This document shows positions 1 through 9,019 of a stretch of 64,000 bases of DNA, piece by piece; the stretch's first letter is position 1, and every line of letters starts with the position of its first letter. The DNA is from Pseudomonas corrugata (lineage in GTDB: Bacteria > Pseudomonadota > Gammaproteobacteria > Pseudomonadales > Pseudomonadaceae), in assembly GCF_001269905.1 (NCBI RefSeq), contig NZ_LHVK01000010.1, forward strand, positions 186,001-250,000. The letters are read 5' to 3'. The translations under genes were made by a program, and so were the position numbers. Below the pieces are notes generated by a model. The model saw only the letters and a program-made list of their open reading frames with translations, searched no databases and had not been told where the DNA came from.

Positions 1-1090
1 TGAAATGCTGCAGCCCCTGAAGCAGGATCTCATCCCGGCACTCGCTGTTGGCACACAGGGTCGGGTCCTTGAGATTGCTCACATCCTGCAGGGTAACCCG
101 GTCGCAGGTCCCTTTGCAGCCGGACTGGTTGTCCCGCCAGATCACGTCCAGACCGGCGCGCTGGAGCACATCCAGCAGGCCTTCTTCATGCTTGGCCTTG
201 CTGGCGTCGTAGTTCTTGCGGCCCATATTGGAAAACATGCACGGCACAGACACGGCGGTTTCGGTACCGCAGGAATGCACGTCAGTGAAAGCGATCAGGC
301 CGGCCTCGTGATTCAACGTCGGCGTGGTGTCACGGTTATAGCCGAGGATGCCGAAGTTCTCGGCGCGAGCACTCTCCCCTACTACCAGTACGGTCAGGGA
401 CTTGCGAGCGTGGGTCTGCCAGGCCGGATTGCGCCTCGCATCCTCGCCCAGCTTGATGAACGGTTGCTTGGCCGACACGACCTGCTCGCGCAGGTAGCCG
501 ACCGAAGCACCAATGTAGTTACTTGGCACGATCATCAGGCGCAATTCGTGATGGTTGCGAAACAGGGAAGACAGCCCCTGGTAATTCGCCAGGGCAACCA
601 CGCCAATCATCGCCGCCGAAGCCACACCGACCAACAGCTTACTTAACAACTCTTTGGGCCAGCTACGGTACTTGATTGGTGTCTTGAACAATAACCAGGA
701 AGGCAAGATGCCAAGTAACCCGAGATAGGCAAATAACTTCAGCGACAACAGGTCACGGACTTCGGTGGCATTGGTTTCGGCAAAGTTGCGCAGCATGCCG
801 ACGTCAATCATCACACCGTATTGGGCCATGAAATAAGCCACGCTGGCGCTGATCAGGAACATCAGCATCAATACGGGCTTGAGCACCGGGCGGAACGCCA
901 CGAGCGTCAGCACCAGGTTGAATGCGCAGAGAATCATCACGCCAAAGGCCGCGCACATCAGCAAGCCCCGACCGTCAACTGTCGTAATCGTCAGCAAGTG
1001 CTGCCAGAGAACGGCGTTGAAGCCAACTAAAAAAAAGGCACTGGCGAGCAGCGTCACCCACTCCGGGCGCACGGCTTTAATGGTCAGCAT
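1..1090 (-). CDS. eptA: Phosphoethanolamine-lipid A transferase, C-terminus cut by window edge
   Basis: Inner-membrane enzyme that adds phosphoethanolamine to lipid A, which lowers surface charge and gives resistance to cationic peptides such as polymyxin. Translating the minus strand from the ATG at 1090 gives about 363 residues. It starts with several hydrophobic membrane segments (residues about 10-110), then a periplasmic sulfatase-fold domain. The domain carries the family's nucleophile motif, seen as HSCGTETAVSVPCMFS, in which the Thr of GTET is the expected phospho-acceptor. The zinc-binding C-terminal part lies outside the window. A weak AGGAAAA lies upstream of the start. Family assignment is firm; eptA rather than a paralogue such as cptA is an inference. 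Confidence 0.88.
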   Translation of the reverse strand, partial: MLTIKAVRPEWVTLLASAFFLVGFNAVLWQHLLTITTVDGRGLLMCAAFGVMILCAFNLVLTLVAFRPVLKPVLMLMFLISASVAYFMAQYGVMIDVGMLRNFAETNATEVRDLLSLKLFAYLGLLGILPSWLLFKTPIKYRSWPKELLSKLLVGVASAAMIGVVALANYQGLSSLFRNHHELRLMIVPSNYIGASVGYLREQVVSAKQPFIKLGEDARRNPAWQTHARKSLTVLVVGESARAENFGILGYNRDTTPTLNHEAGLIAFTDVHSCGTETAVSVPCMFSNMGRKNYDASKAKHEEGLLDVLQRAGLDVIWRDNQSGCKGTCDRVTLQDVSNLKDPTLCANSECRDEILLQGLQHF

Positions 1091-1237
1091 GATGGTGGGC
1101 GTTTTCCTGAAAGTTGCTTTTTGGAGAAGAAGCGCCTTAGAAAATGTGAAAAATACGTTTTCTACGGCAGCACAGACTTTAGGCAGCCCACCATCAATTT
1201 TTCGTGAAAAAGTTGCTATTAAATTATTATTTAAGTG

Positions 1238-1272
1238 GCAAGCGGCAGGACCATGACCTGCTTGCTGCTTGC
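1238..1272 (-). terminator. Hairpin after the glutamine-synthetase-like gene
   Basis: GCAAGC-G-GCAGG pairs with CCTGC-TTG-CTGCTTGC around a short loop, just beyond the stop codon of the gene at 1280-2662. It is followed on the minus strand by AT-rich sequence but not by a clean T-run, so it is only a possible terminator. Confidence 0.35.
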
Positions 1273-1279
1273 AACTGCT

Positions 1280-2662
1280 TCAAGCCCAATTCAGATACCA
1301 GCGCCAGTCCTGCTCCCCCACCTCGCCCATGAACTGACGGTATTCAGCGTGTTTGACCGCCAGGTAAACGCCAAGGAATTCGCCGCCGAAGGCTTCTCGC
1401 GCCCAGGCCGAAGCCTCAAGCGCGCGCAGCGCGGTGAGCCAATCGGTGGGCAGTAGTCCGGTCGCTTGTGCATAACCATTGCCTTCAATGGGCGCAGCGG
1501 GATCGCACTGCTCCCGTATACCAAGATGGATGCCGGCCAGTATCGCCGCAGCCGCCAGGTACGGGTTGGCGTCAGCGCCGCAGACGCGATGCTCGATGTG
1601 CCGCGAAAAAGCCGGACCACCTGGCACCCTCAAGCTCACGGTGCGGTTGTCCACCCCCCAGGTCGCCGAGAGAGGCGCGTAGCTGTTGCTCTGGAATCGG
1701 CGGTAAGAGTTGGCGTTCGGACAGAACATCAGTAACGAATCGAGCAGTGTGTCGAGCATCCCGGCTATCGCCCAGCGCAGCAACGGCGTGCCATCGGCGG
1801 CCTCGCTGGCAAACAGGTTGTTGCCCTCGCGGTCCGCCAGGCTGACGTGCATGTGCATGCCGGAACCCGCCAGATGATCGAAAGGCTTGGCCATGAAACA
1901 CGCCACCATGCCATGTCTATGCGCCACGCCCTTGACCAGTCGCTTGTAGCGCACCGCTTCATCCATGGCTTGCAACGCATCGATGCGGTGCTCGAGGGTG
2001 ATTTCCACCTGACCGGGGGCATATTCGGAAATGGCCGTGCGAGCCGCAATGCCCTGGAGTTTGCAGGCGGCATAAAGGTCCGCCAGGAACGGCTCGATCT
2101 GCTCCAGCTCGCGCAAACCGTAGACCTGGGTAGCGCGCGGCCGGCCACCATCGGCATCCCGCGCCGGTTGTGGCCGCCCCTGGCTGTCGCGTTGCGCGTC
2201 CAACAGATAGAACTCCAGCTCCGCCGCCATCACCGGGTAATAGCCATCGGCCTGCAAACCCTCGATCACCCGGCTGAGCAGACAACGCGGGTCGGCGATG
2301 GCTGCCGGCATGCCCTCCCGAGGATGCATGGCGACCTGCACGGCAGCGGTGGGAATCAGCCGCCACGGCATGCGCTGCAAACTGCCGCTGATGGGATAGG
2401 CCCGGCAGTCGATGTCCCCGACATCCCACACCAGCCCCGAGTTTTCCACATCGTCGCCATTGACGGTCAGCCCAAGAATCGTGCTCGGCAGCGGACGACC
2501 ACTTTCATAGACCGCCAGCAATTCATCCCGATGCAGCAGCTTGCCCCTGGGCACGCCGTTGTTGTCGAGGATGAACAGTTCGAACAGTTCGATATCCGGG
2601 TGCTGGGCCAGGAATGCCCGGGCGTGTTCAACGGGCGCGAAAGCAGGATTGGCATTGTTCAT
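1280..2662 (-). CDS. Glutamine synthetase family protein (gamma-glutamylpolyamine synthetase-like)
   Basis: ATP-dependent ligase of the glutamine synthetase superfamily. The 460-residue protein has an N-terminal beta-grasp region (about 20-110) and a C-terminal catalytic domain with the signatures MAAELEFYLLD, SEYAPGQVEITL, GSGMHMHVSL and SNSYAPLSATWG. These match the PuuA/SpuI-type branch that glutamylates polyamines or other amines, rather than classical GlnA. The reading frame extends upstream to a TTG at 2722, but the ATG at 2662 (MNNANPAF) is preferred because related proteins begin there; neither start has a strong Shine-Dalgarno. There is no polyamine catabolic gene beside it in this window, so the substrate is unknown. 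Confidence 0.85.
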   Translation of the reverse strand: MNNANPAFAPVEHARAFLAQHPDIELFELFILDNNGVPRGKLLHRDELLAVYESGRPLPSTILGLTVNGDDVENSGLVWDVGDIDCRAYPISGSLQRMPWRLIPTAAVQVAMHPREGMPAAIADPRCLLSRVIEGLQADGYYPVMAAELEFYLLDAQRDSQGRPQPARDADGGRPRATQVYGLRELEQIEPFLADLYAACKLQGIAARTAISEYAPGQVEITLEHRIDALQAMDEAVRYKRLVKGVAHRHGMVACFMAKPFDHLAGSGMHMHVSLADREGNNLFASEAADGTPLLRWAIAGMLDTLLDSLLMFCPNANSYRRFQSNSYAPLSATWGVDNRTVSLRVPGGPAFSRHIEHRVCGADANPYLAAAAILAGIHLGIREQCDPAAPIEGNGYAQATGLLPTDWLTALRALEASAWAREAFGGEFLGVYLAVKHAEYRQFMGEVGEQDWRWYLNWA

Positions 2663-3180
2663 TAGAATGCTCGTATTTTCATGTCGGACGGACACCAAGG
2701 CGCCGTCAATCTGTGCCCGCAATGAGCGGACGTCGTGAAGGGATCAACAGGAAATACGAATGTCCGGAGGACGGGCATGGCGACAATGCCATAGGGCCCA
2801 GAAAGCCAGTTCGGAGGGCAGCGCGGAAAGTGACGGTGCGAAGACAGGCGTGAGTCGACCGACCGGACCGACCTCGGCAAATGATGGGTACAGGAATGCT
2901 GCGGGCCGACCGTCCATAAACGCATCACAGTAAACACACCCCGCGAGCGTCCCACGCCGCCCCGGCTCGTTAAACCCGGATTTGATGGAGCGTGGATGGG
3001 AATGCGCTAAACAATCCACCTAGTGCCAAAGACGTGCTGTTCGTCGTGTTCCCTACATTATCTGTCCCGTTCCCGACAGCGAAACAGCCCCCACGGCATT
3101 CACTTGGGACCATCGTTCCGCTAGGATCACGGATCTTGTTTGCGCAAGATCCGCGCAAGGAGCACAGCGAGAAGCAATGG
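2663..3180. other. Intergenic region, no recognised gene
   Basis: This 518-base stretch separates two divergent genes and should hold the promoters of both. Short open frames on the minus strand have no ribosome-binding site and unconvincing composition. AAGGAG near 3157 and GAGAAG closer to the start precede the plus-strand gene at 3181. I see nothing else I can name. Confidence 0.5.
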
Positions 3181-3555
3181 ATGCTAATAAACAGTAATTC
3201 TCTCAGAAAGCTCGATATGCAGGACCTCATGGTGTTTAGCGCCGTGTACGAACAAAGCAGTGTCAGCGGCGTGTCCGAGGCACTGTGTGTCAGCCAGTCA
3301 ACGGTGAGTTACTGCCTGAAGAAACTGCGGACCTGCTTCAAGGACGAACTGTTCATCAATACCCGCACCGGCATGCGCCCCACGTTCAAGGCCGAAGGCA
3401 TGTACGCTCATGTGCGCACCATCCTGCAAAGCATCAACCTGTGCCACGCCGGTGCCGGCTCCCCCCTGCCGGATCGCCTGGCTGTGCGGACAGGCGATCG
3501 AGGCCGGCAGCCGGCTGACGCCTGAACCTCAGCTGTCGAGGATGGCCTTGGCGTA
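3181..3555 (+). pseudogene. Truncated LysR-family regulator remnant
   Basis: The frame from the ATG at 3181 encodes about 95 residues of a LysR winged-helix domain (LDMQDLMVFSAVYEQSSVSG, then SQSTVSYCLKKLRTCFKDELF). It then loses homology and stops at 3525 after 114 residues, whereas LysR proteins are about 300 residues long. From about 3467 a different frame reads RIAWLCGQAIEAGSRL and runs to a stop at 3553-3555. That looks like a C-terminal tail displaced by an internal deletion and a frameshift. The effector-binding domain is missing. The product could still bind DNA, but it most likely marks gene decay. It runs into the convergent isomerase gene. Confidence 0.7.
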
Positions 3556-3891
3556 GCAGCCGCGATCCATATCGACGATCTCTACGCTGAACTGCACGCT
3601 GAGACCGGCCGGCCATGGGCCCAGGTCCTGGACCACGGTCAACAGACTCTCCCCCAGCTGCTTCTTGATTTCCGGCGAACGACCGCTCAACAACGCCAAC
3701 TGCACATGCACGAAACCACGCTCGCCCAAACCGGTGCCCACCCGGAAATGCTCGACCTTCACGGCCCGGCTCTTGATGTCCGCCTCCGCGAACTGACCGG
3801 ACGCCACCAGGGTGTTATTCAAGCGCAACAGTGCGACGTCGGCGTTAAGCTCGGGCAGGTTGGCGGTGTACTCGATGTGCAGGTGAGGCAT
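3529..3891 (-). CDS. 5-carboxymethyl-2-hydroxymuconate isomerase family protein
   Basis: A 120-residue tautomerase-superfamily protein like HpaF (CHMI), which isomerises 5-carboxymethyl-2-hydroxymuconate in homoprotocatechuate degradation. It begins MPHLHIEYTANL, so Pro would be the catalytic N-terminal residue after Met removal; length and fold pattern fit the family. No other hpa or hpc gene is visible nearby, so it is an orphan and its substrate in this organism is uncertain. The neighbouring upstream gene on the same strand is a LysR regulator 127 bases away. Confidence 0.85.
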   Translation of the reverse strand: MPHLHIEYTANLPELNADVALLRLNNTLVASGQFAEADIKSRAVKVEHFRVGTGLGERGFVHVQLALLSGRSPEIKKQLGESLLTVVQDLGPWPAGLSVQFSVEIVDMDRGCYAKAILDS

Positions 3892-4017
3892 GTGTTCGAC
3901 TCCTGTTCGAAATGTGACGACGCGAATTCAGCCGACGCACGATACCCCTACTTGGCGCTCAAGCACAGAACCCTATGGCAAGGGAATTAGCGAAGCGCCA
4001 CGTACAGCGTTATTGCT

Positions 4018-4947
4018 TTAACCGACCGCTTGCCCCGATACCCCACGCTCACTCATGAACGCCTCCAGCCGGGAGCGCAACCAGCGCTCCGCCGGGTCAC
4101 TGTCGACATGGCTCAGCCAGACCATGGACAGGTCCAGGGTCGGGGTCTTGAAGGGGAAGGGTTCGCTGAACAACTGGCCCGAAGCAGCCATGGCGACGGC
4201 GGTGTAGTCCGGCAGACTGGCAATCATATCGGTTCCGGCCAGCAACGCCGGCAACGCGCTGTATTGCGGCACGGACAAGACCACCTGACGCTTGCGACCG
4301 ATCTCGGCCAGCCATTCGTCAGCAAATCCGGCCACGTTCGCGGTATGGGACACCAGCACGTGGGGCCGCGAACAATAATCGTCCAGGGTCAGCGGCGTTT
4401 CCGAGGCGTCAGCCCGCAACACGCAAGGCTGGATGTGTCGCAGCAATTTACGCTTGGCATTGGCCGGCAGCCCGCGGGTCTGGCTGATCCCCACGGTGAT
4501 GTCGCCCGACGCCAGCAAATCGGGAATCCGCCAGTAATCGACGTGCTGGACCACGAACACCACCTGCGGCGCTTCCTGGCGCAGGCTGCGCAACAGCGGT
4601 GGCAACAGGCCGAACTCGACATCGTCCGACAGGCCGATGCGAAACGTCATGTTGCTGCTGGTCGGGTCGAAATCGTGGGTCAGGCTCAGGGCCACCGACA
4701 GCGAGTCCAATGCCGGCGACAGGTGCTGGATAATCTCCTCCGCCCGCGCAGTGGGCTCCATGCGATGGCCGACGCGGATGAACAACGGATCGTTGAACCG
4801 AGCGCGCAATCGGTTGAGGGCCGAACTGATGGCTGGCTGGCCCAGGAACAGCTTTTCTGCCGCCCGTGTCACATTGCGCTCCAGCATCAGCGTTTCGAAA
4901 ACCACCATCAGGTTGATGTCAGCCTTGCGCAATTCGTTGCGGTTCAT
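4018..4947 (-). CDS. LysR-family transcriptional regulator
   Basis: A full-length 309-residue LysR protein. The N-terminal winged helix-turn-helix includes LMVVFETLMLERNVTRAAEKL followed by GQPAISSALNRLRARFNDPLF (about residues 13-55). The periplasmic-binding-like effector domain follows (about 95-295). LysR proteins usually control a neighbouring or divergent gene in response to a small ligand. Candidates here are the downstream isomerase gene on the same strand and the divergent small DUF1508 gene. The ligand cannot be inferred. Confidence 0.88.
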   Translation of the reverse strand: MNRNELRKADINLMVVFETLMLERNVTRAAEKLFLGQPAISSALNRLRARFNDPLFIRVGHRMEPTARAEEIIQHLSPALDSLSVALSLTHDFDPTSSNMTFRIGLSDDVEFGLLPPLLRSLRQEAPQVVFVVQHVDYWRIPDLLASGDITVGISQTRGLPANAKRKLLRHIQPCVLRADASETPLTLDDYCSRPHVLVSHTANVAGFADEWLAEIGRKRQVVLSVPQYSALPALLAGTDMIASLPDYTAVAMAASGQLFSEPFPFKTPTLDLSMVWLSHVDSDPAERWLRSRLEAFMSERGVSGQAVG

Positions 4948-5115
4948 GCTTATTGCTCCCGGTTCGAGTCGGTTCGAGCGAACGCTGTCATTATCGGCAA
5001 TAATTCATAACCATTGGAAACGTATTTCCAATAGCGAAAACTTTCAGCTTGGCTAGGCTTTCGACGACATGTTCAAAAACATGTCTTGAATGAGTCAATC
5101 GCAGGGAGCGAACCG

Positions 5116-5307
5116 ATGTATTTTGAAATCTACAGACAGACCCGAGGCAACCAGAGCAGCGGAAAAGGCCAATGGCGCTGGCGCCTGCGCGCAGGTAACC
5201 ACGAAACGATCGCCAGCGGCGAATCCTATGTGAACAAGGCTGACTGCCTGCATGTCATAGGGCTGATCAAGAACGTCCAGGGCGAGACGCCAGTGAAGGA
5301 AATCTGA
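5116..5307 (+). CDS. DUF1508 (YegP-type) small protein
   Basis: A 63-residue protein beginning MYFEIYRQTRG with the family's WRWRLRAGNHETIASGESY core. The start at 5116 is preferred over an upstream in-frame ATG because AGGGAG lies a few bases before it. DUF1508 proteins are small beta-rich proteins of unknown function, commonly found in stress-related contexts in Pseudomonas. No partner gene is evident. Confidence 0.75.
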   Translation: MYFEIYRQTRGNQSSGKGQWRWRLRAGNHETIASGESYVNKADCLHVIGLIKNVQGETPVKEI

Positions 5308-5406
5308 AGCAGCGTTGCACCATTACCCCCATGAGCTGCTCCGCCGGGCCCAGCCTGTCGAGCAGCTTGTTGCGGCCCATCCAAGTCCCACAGCGAGCAT
5401 TGCGCG

Positions 5407-5775
5407 ATGGCTACCCATGAGTCCCCTGTCAACTTTGCCCAGAAATACGCCCTGTTCCAGGATCAGTGGGCCCCCAAGGTCGTGGCTGAGATGAACGACT
5501 ACCAGTTCAAGGTCGCCCGGCTCGAAGGTGATTTCGTCTGGCATTCCCATGCCGACACCGATGAAACCTTCATCGTGCTGGAGGGCGAGCTTCGTATCGA
5601 TTTTCGCGACGGAGCGGTGACGATAGGCCCTGGCGAGATGTACGTCGTCAAGAAAGGCATCGAACACAAGCCCTGGGCCGCACAGGAAGTGAAAGTGTTG
5701 CTGATCGAACCTCGTGGGGTCATCAACACGGGGGAAACCCATGAGCGAACGGCAGACAACGATGTCTGGATCTGA
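5407..5775 (+). CDS. Small cupin-domain protein
   Basis: A 122-residue single-domain cupin. Motif 1 reads WHSHADTDETFIVLEG (about residues 44-59), with two His and a Glu as likely metal ligands. Motif 2 reads GPGEMYVVKKGIEHKP, with a conserved Pro-Gly-like turn and a third His. Such proteins are metal-binding beta barrels that may be isomerases, dioxygenases or sensors. The specific reaction is unknown. It is convergent with the dioxygenase gene ending at 5796. Confidence 0.8.
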   Translation: MATHESPVNFAQKYALFQDQWAPKVVAEMNDYQFKVARLEGDFVWHSHADTDETFIVLEGELRIDFRDGAVTIGPGEMYVVKKGIEHKPWAAQEVKVLLIEPRGVINTGETHERTADNDVWI

Positions 5776-5795
5776 CTGGAATCGGCAGCGGAGAA

Positions 5796-6566
5796 TCAGT
5801 CGTACTCAGCCTCCTGATGCTCGCCCAACAGGCGCCGCTGGCGAGGTGACGCGGCCGCCAGGACGGCCGGGTTGAATTGCCAGTGCAGGTAAGGCGAAAA
5901 CTTCTGCGCCACCATGCGTCGGCCATAGTGCACTTGCAGCAGGTAACGCGTGCGGTCGGCGGTCTGGTTGTCGCTGCCGGCATGCCATAACTCGCTACGC
6001 AACACCAGCACATCGCCAGCACGACACAACACCGGCTGCGCAGCATGCCCCGACCACTGGGTTTCACCCGCCACGGGTGCCCGCCCCGCCCGGTGGCTGC
6101 CGGGGATGACACGGGTCGGGCTCAAGTCGGCATCGATGTCGTCGAGATAGAACTGCGCGGTACAGATCTGCATCGGCAACTCGAAGGCGGGGTCGACCAA
6201 CAGGCTTGGCGGCAACGCCATCGGCAGGTAATCCAGATGCAGGGGCGCCCCGATGAAACCGGGATGGCAACGCCAGGCCGTCTGGCCGATGACGTGACAA
6301 TCATCCCCCAAGGCCGCCTCGGCCAGTTCGATCACGCCGTCCACGTCCAGAAATGGCAACCAGAATGGGTCGCGGTTGAAAACGCATTTGTAATGATCGA
6401 TGACACCGCTGTAGTCCCAGTGCAGGGGTTTGAGCCGGTCGATTGCCTGGCGCACCGCTACGATTTGCGCGGTGTCCAATACTGCCGGCAACAGCACGAA
6501 GCCGTCCTGATGCAGGGCCCGCAGGCGGTCACGGGTGAGTGCCGCCTGGGACTTGCGGGTAGACAC
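5796..6566 (-). CDS. Phytanoyl-CoA dioxygenase (PhyH) family protein
   Basis: A 256-residue Fe(II)/2-oxoglutarate oxygenase. The iron facial triad is visible as H110-x-D112 (PLHLDY) and distal H195 (LWHAGS), with an Arg in TADRTRYLL likely binding 2-oxoglutarate. The substrate is unknown; relatives hydroxylate lipids, amino acids or secondary metabolites. It starts with GTG, 12 bases after the stop of the chemoreceptor gene upstream on the same strand, so the two may be co-transcribed. Confidence 0.82.
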   Translation of the reverse strand: MSTRKSQAALTRDRLRALHQDGFVLLPAVLDTAQIVAVRQAIDRLKPLHWDYSGVIDHYKCVFNRDPFWLPFLDVDGVIELAEAALGDDCHVIGQTAWRCHPGFIGAPLHLDYLPMALPPSLLVDPAFELPMQICTAQFYLDDIDADLSPTRVIPGSHRAGRAPVAGETQWSGHAAQPVLCRAGDVLVLRSELWHAGSDNQTADRTRYLLQVHYGRRMVAQKFSPYLHWQFNPAVLAAASPRQRRLLGEHQEAEYD

Positions 6567-6578
6567 GGTGGTGCCGAC

Positions 6579-8213
6579 TCAGGTGCGGAAGCGGCCGGTG
6601 AGTTCCGCCAGACTCTTCGACAGAGTGGATAGCTGCCGGCTGGCCTGCATGCTCTGGGCGGAATTCTCTGCCGCTTCATTGGACAGGTCGCGGATGTCGG
6701 AGATGTTGCGGGCAATCTCCTCGGTAACGCTGCTCTGCTCTTCACAGGCGTTGGCAATCTGCGCAGCCATGTCGTTGATCCGCTGTATCGAGCCACTGGT
6801 GCCGCTGAGCACCTGATCGACGCCCGCGGCGCGCTCGACGCTGTCGCGGGCCTTGTCGCTGCCGGCCTGCATGGCTTGCACGGCCTTTGCCACACCGCTC
6901 TGCAGCCGTTCGATACGCACCTGGATGTCCTTGGTCGAATCCTGGGTACGAGCCGCCAGGGCCCTGACTTCGTCGGCAACGACGGCAAAACCGCGACCCT
7001 GCTCACCGGCCCGCGCAGCCTCGATCGCGGCGTTCAGCGCCAGCAGGTTGGTCTGTTCGGCGATGCCTCGAATCACCTCGAGAACGGCACCGATGCTGGA
7101 GGTTTCCTGGGCCAAAGCGCCAATGGTACCCGAGGCGCTTTCCACCTCCTGGGCCAGTTGGCGGATCGACTCAACAGTGCTGCTGACCACTTCGGCGCCG
7201 TCACGGGACTGGCTGCTGGCTTGTTTGGCGGCGTCCGAGGCGTTCACCGCGCTGTGCGCCACCTCATGCACGGCCGCGCTCATCTGGGTGGCGGCGGTAC
7301 TGACCTGATCCAGCGCCGCATGTTCGCTGCTGATCAGTTGATCATTGGTCGCGGCCATACTGGCCATGGTGCGGGCCGCGGCATCGACCTCCCCGGTCAC
7401 CCGGCCTACCTCGGCAATCAGCGGCTGGAGCTTGTCGAGGAAACGGTTGAAAGCACTGCCAAGCTGCCCCAACTCGTCAGCCGAACGTACTTCAAGGCGC
7501 CCCTTCAAATCACCGCCGCCCTCGGCAATCTGCTCGACGCGGTGAAGCAGCCGACGCATGGGATGCAGCACCACAAGCGGCAGGACAAAAACCAGCAGGA
7601 TGCACCCGAGCAGGCCGATCAACAGAATCCCACCCTGTTGCCGCCCCACCGCCTCGCCATGGTCGATCGCCGCCTGCCCCTCGTTAAGCGACGCCTGATC
7701 CTCCAGCTCGCCCAGCTTGTCGATAGCATCGCGCATAGTATCGAACCGGTGTTCGCTGTCGCCGAAACTCAGGGCACTGGCCGCCTGCGGATTGGTCGCG
7801 GCCTGCTCGACCACTTGCCGCGACAGCTGCGTCCACTGGGCAAAACTGTCATCGAACTGTTTGACCAGCGCCAGCGCCTCGGCCCCCGGCTGCATCGCCG
7901 CGTATTTGTGCACGCGATCATAGGCCTGCTTCATATTCTCGGCATGGCTGGCGCGCAGTGCTTGCACATGGTCGCCCGCATTGCCGACAAGCAGGCTGCG
8001 CTCGGCCACAAACGCCTGGTAGAGATCGCGGTCGGCATTAAGCAGCAGACTGATGGCCGGCAGATAACGCTTGGTCAATTCCGTACTGGAGTCAGTCACC
8101 TGATCGATGCCACGCACGCCCGTCCAGCCCATCAACACCAACAGCAACGCCAGGAAAGCGATTGGCAAGGTGATTTTCCAGCGAAAGCCCAGGTCGGCGA
8201 AAAATCGTGGCAT
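6579..8213 (-). CDS. Methyl-accepting chemotaxis protein
   Basis: A 544-residue transmembrane chemoreceptor. Its order is a first membrane helix (about residues 13-32), a periplasmic helical ligand-binding domain of about 155 residues, a second membrane helix (ILLIGLLGCILLVFVLPLVV), a HAMP linker, and the cytoplasmic signalling domain. The highly conserved hairpin tip reads EQTNLLALNAAIEAARAGEQ. The start is placed at the ATG at 8213 because AGAGGAG lies eight bases upstream; an in-frame GTG at 8222 overlaps that ribosome site. The ligand is unknown. Confidence 0.92.
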   Translation of the reverse strand: MPRFFADLGFRWKITLPIAFLALLLVLMGWTGVRGIDQVTDSSTELTKRYLPAISLLLNADRDLYQAFVAERSLLVGNAGDHVQALRASHAENMKQAYDRVHKYAAMQPGAEALALVKQFDDSFAQWTQLSRQVVEQAATNPQAASALSFGDSEHRFDTMRDAIDKLGELEDQASLNEGQAAIDHGEAVGRQQGGILLIGLLGCILLVFVLPLVVLHPMRRLLHRVEQIAEGGGDLKGRLEVRSADELGQLGSAFNRFLDKLQPLIAEVGRVTGEVDAAARTMASMAATNDQLISSEHAALDQVSTAATQMSAAVHEVAHSAVNASDAAKQASSQSRDGAEVVSSTVESIRQLAQEVESASGTIGALAQETSSIGAVLEVIRGIAEQTNLLALNAAIEAARAGEQGRGFAVVADEVRALAARTQDSTKDIQVRIERLQSGVAKAVQAMQAGSDKARDSVERAAGVDQVLSGTSGSIQRINDMAAQIANACEEQSSVTEEIARNISDIRDLSNEAAENSAQSMQASRQLSTLSKSLAELTGRFRT

Positions 8214-8511
8214 GGGTGTCACTCCTCTTTAAGGTATGCCCTACCTATCGGCAGGATGTGCATTCTGCTAGAGAGACATTAGCCCAATTGTCACAGGGTG
8301 GTGACGAACGGTGGAGGGACTTTTTTCTTACGCCCTGCGCCTACGCAATTCAAAGAATCGTCTTACACACCATCTTATTGATGATCTCGGCAGAAAAACC
8401 CATAGTTCAGGTGCCGTCGCAAGACGACTCGGGTTTGGCGACTCGAAGACAAATACGCAGAAACCTCCCGCATGTTTGCGGATTGCTTCTGCGCGCAATA
8501 TGCTGCTTTCC

Positions 8512-8596
8512 GGTGGCTGTGCGCGGGAGATCTTCGGATCTGCCGGTCTTTCCATTTGTCCCGGTTCGCCAACCTGCGTACAGCCACCACCTTTTT
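8512..8596 (+). ncRNA. Candidate structured RNA: three-way junction with terminator-like 3' end
   Basis: GGTGGCTGTGCGCGGG (8512-8527) pairs with CCTGCGTACAGCCACC (8573-8588) over 16 positions, two of them G-U wobbles. Inside are a perfect AGATC-TTCG-GATCT tetraloop hairpin (8528-8541) and a second hairpin, GCCGG/CCGG (8542-8565). The outer stem is followed within three bases by TTTTT (8592-8596), 45 bases before the start of the small gene at 8641. The layout fits either a short RNA ending in an intrinsic terminator or an attenuator in that gene's leader. I do not recognise a named family. The pairing is seen directly; the function is inferred. Confidence 0.55.
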
Positions 8597-8640
8597 CGTT
8601 TGGCGACGATTAAGTTGGCTTCAATCAAATGGAGTTCCAA

Positions 8641-8907
8641 ATGAACAAATACATGGCTCTTACAAGCAATGCCGATGATCAACCTCTCTTCGTCGACACC
8701 ACTGCTCCTTTACACATATTGCTCGACACGGCAGGCTATAGAATACGCGCTGTAACCCAGCTTTTAGAAAACCTCGCGATGCGAGGAGACATTTCAACCG
8801 ACGCAATCATACTTCAAGACTTTGCGCAACTGTGCTGCATTCCCTTAAGGGATGGTTGCGACGTGCTAGACGTCATAGCACGACGACTGGATGCAGAACC
8901 TGCTTAA
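8641..8907 (+). CDS. Small hypothetical protein, DUF3077/DUF6124-like
   Basis: An 88-residue protein from the ATG at 8641, with GGAG about six bases upstream. It is acidic to neutral with no signal peptide or membrane segment. The layout (a 'PLFVDTTAPLHILLDTAGY' opening, then an amphipathic helical region) resembles small Pseudomonas-specific families such as DUF3077 and DUF6124, whose function is unknown. That likeness is by eye only. A structured RNA precedes it and a GC-rich hairpin follows it. Base composition is less GC-rich than in the surrounding core genes. Confidence 0.6.
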   Translation: MNKYMALTSNADDQPLFVDTTAPLHILLDTAGYRIRAVTQLLENLAMRGDISTDAIILQDFAQLCCIPLRDGCDVLDVIARRLDAEPA

Positions 8908-8911
8908 TAGA

Positions 8912-8939
8912 AAAGCCCCCAGCAAGCCGCGGGGGACTT
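8912..8939. terminator. GC-rich hairpin after the small hypothetical gene
   Basis: AAGCCCCC (8913-8920) pairs with GGGGGACTT (8931-8939) immediately after the stop at 8907. There is no long T-run on the plus strand; the minus-strand reading ends in TTTTC. Confidence 0.55.
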
Positions 8940-9019
8940 GTGCCCCCGACCTCTCATTGCCCGGATACGATTATTCACATAAGCTGATCAGCATGAATAC
9001 ACAGACCTCGGAGGCTCCG

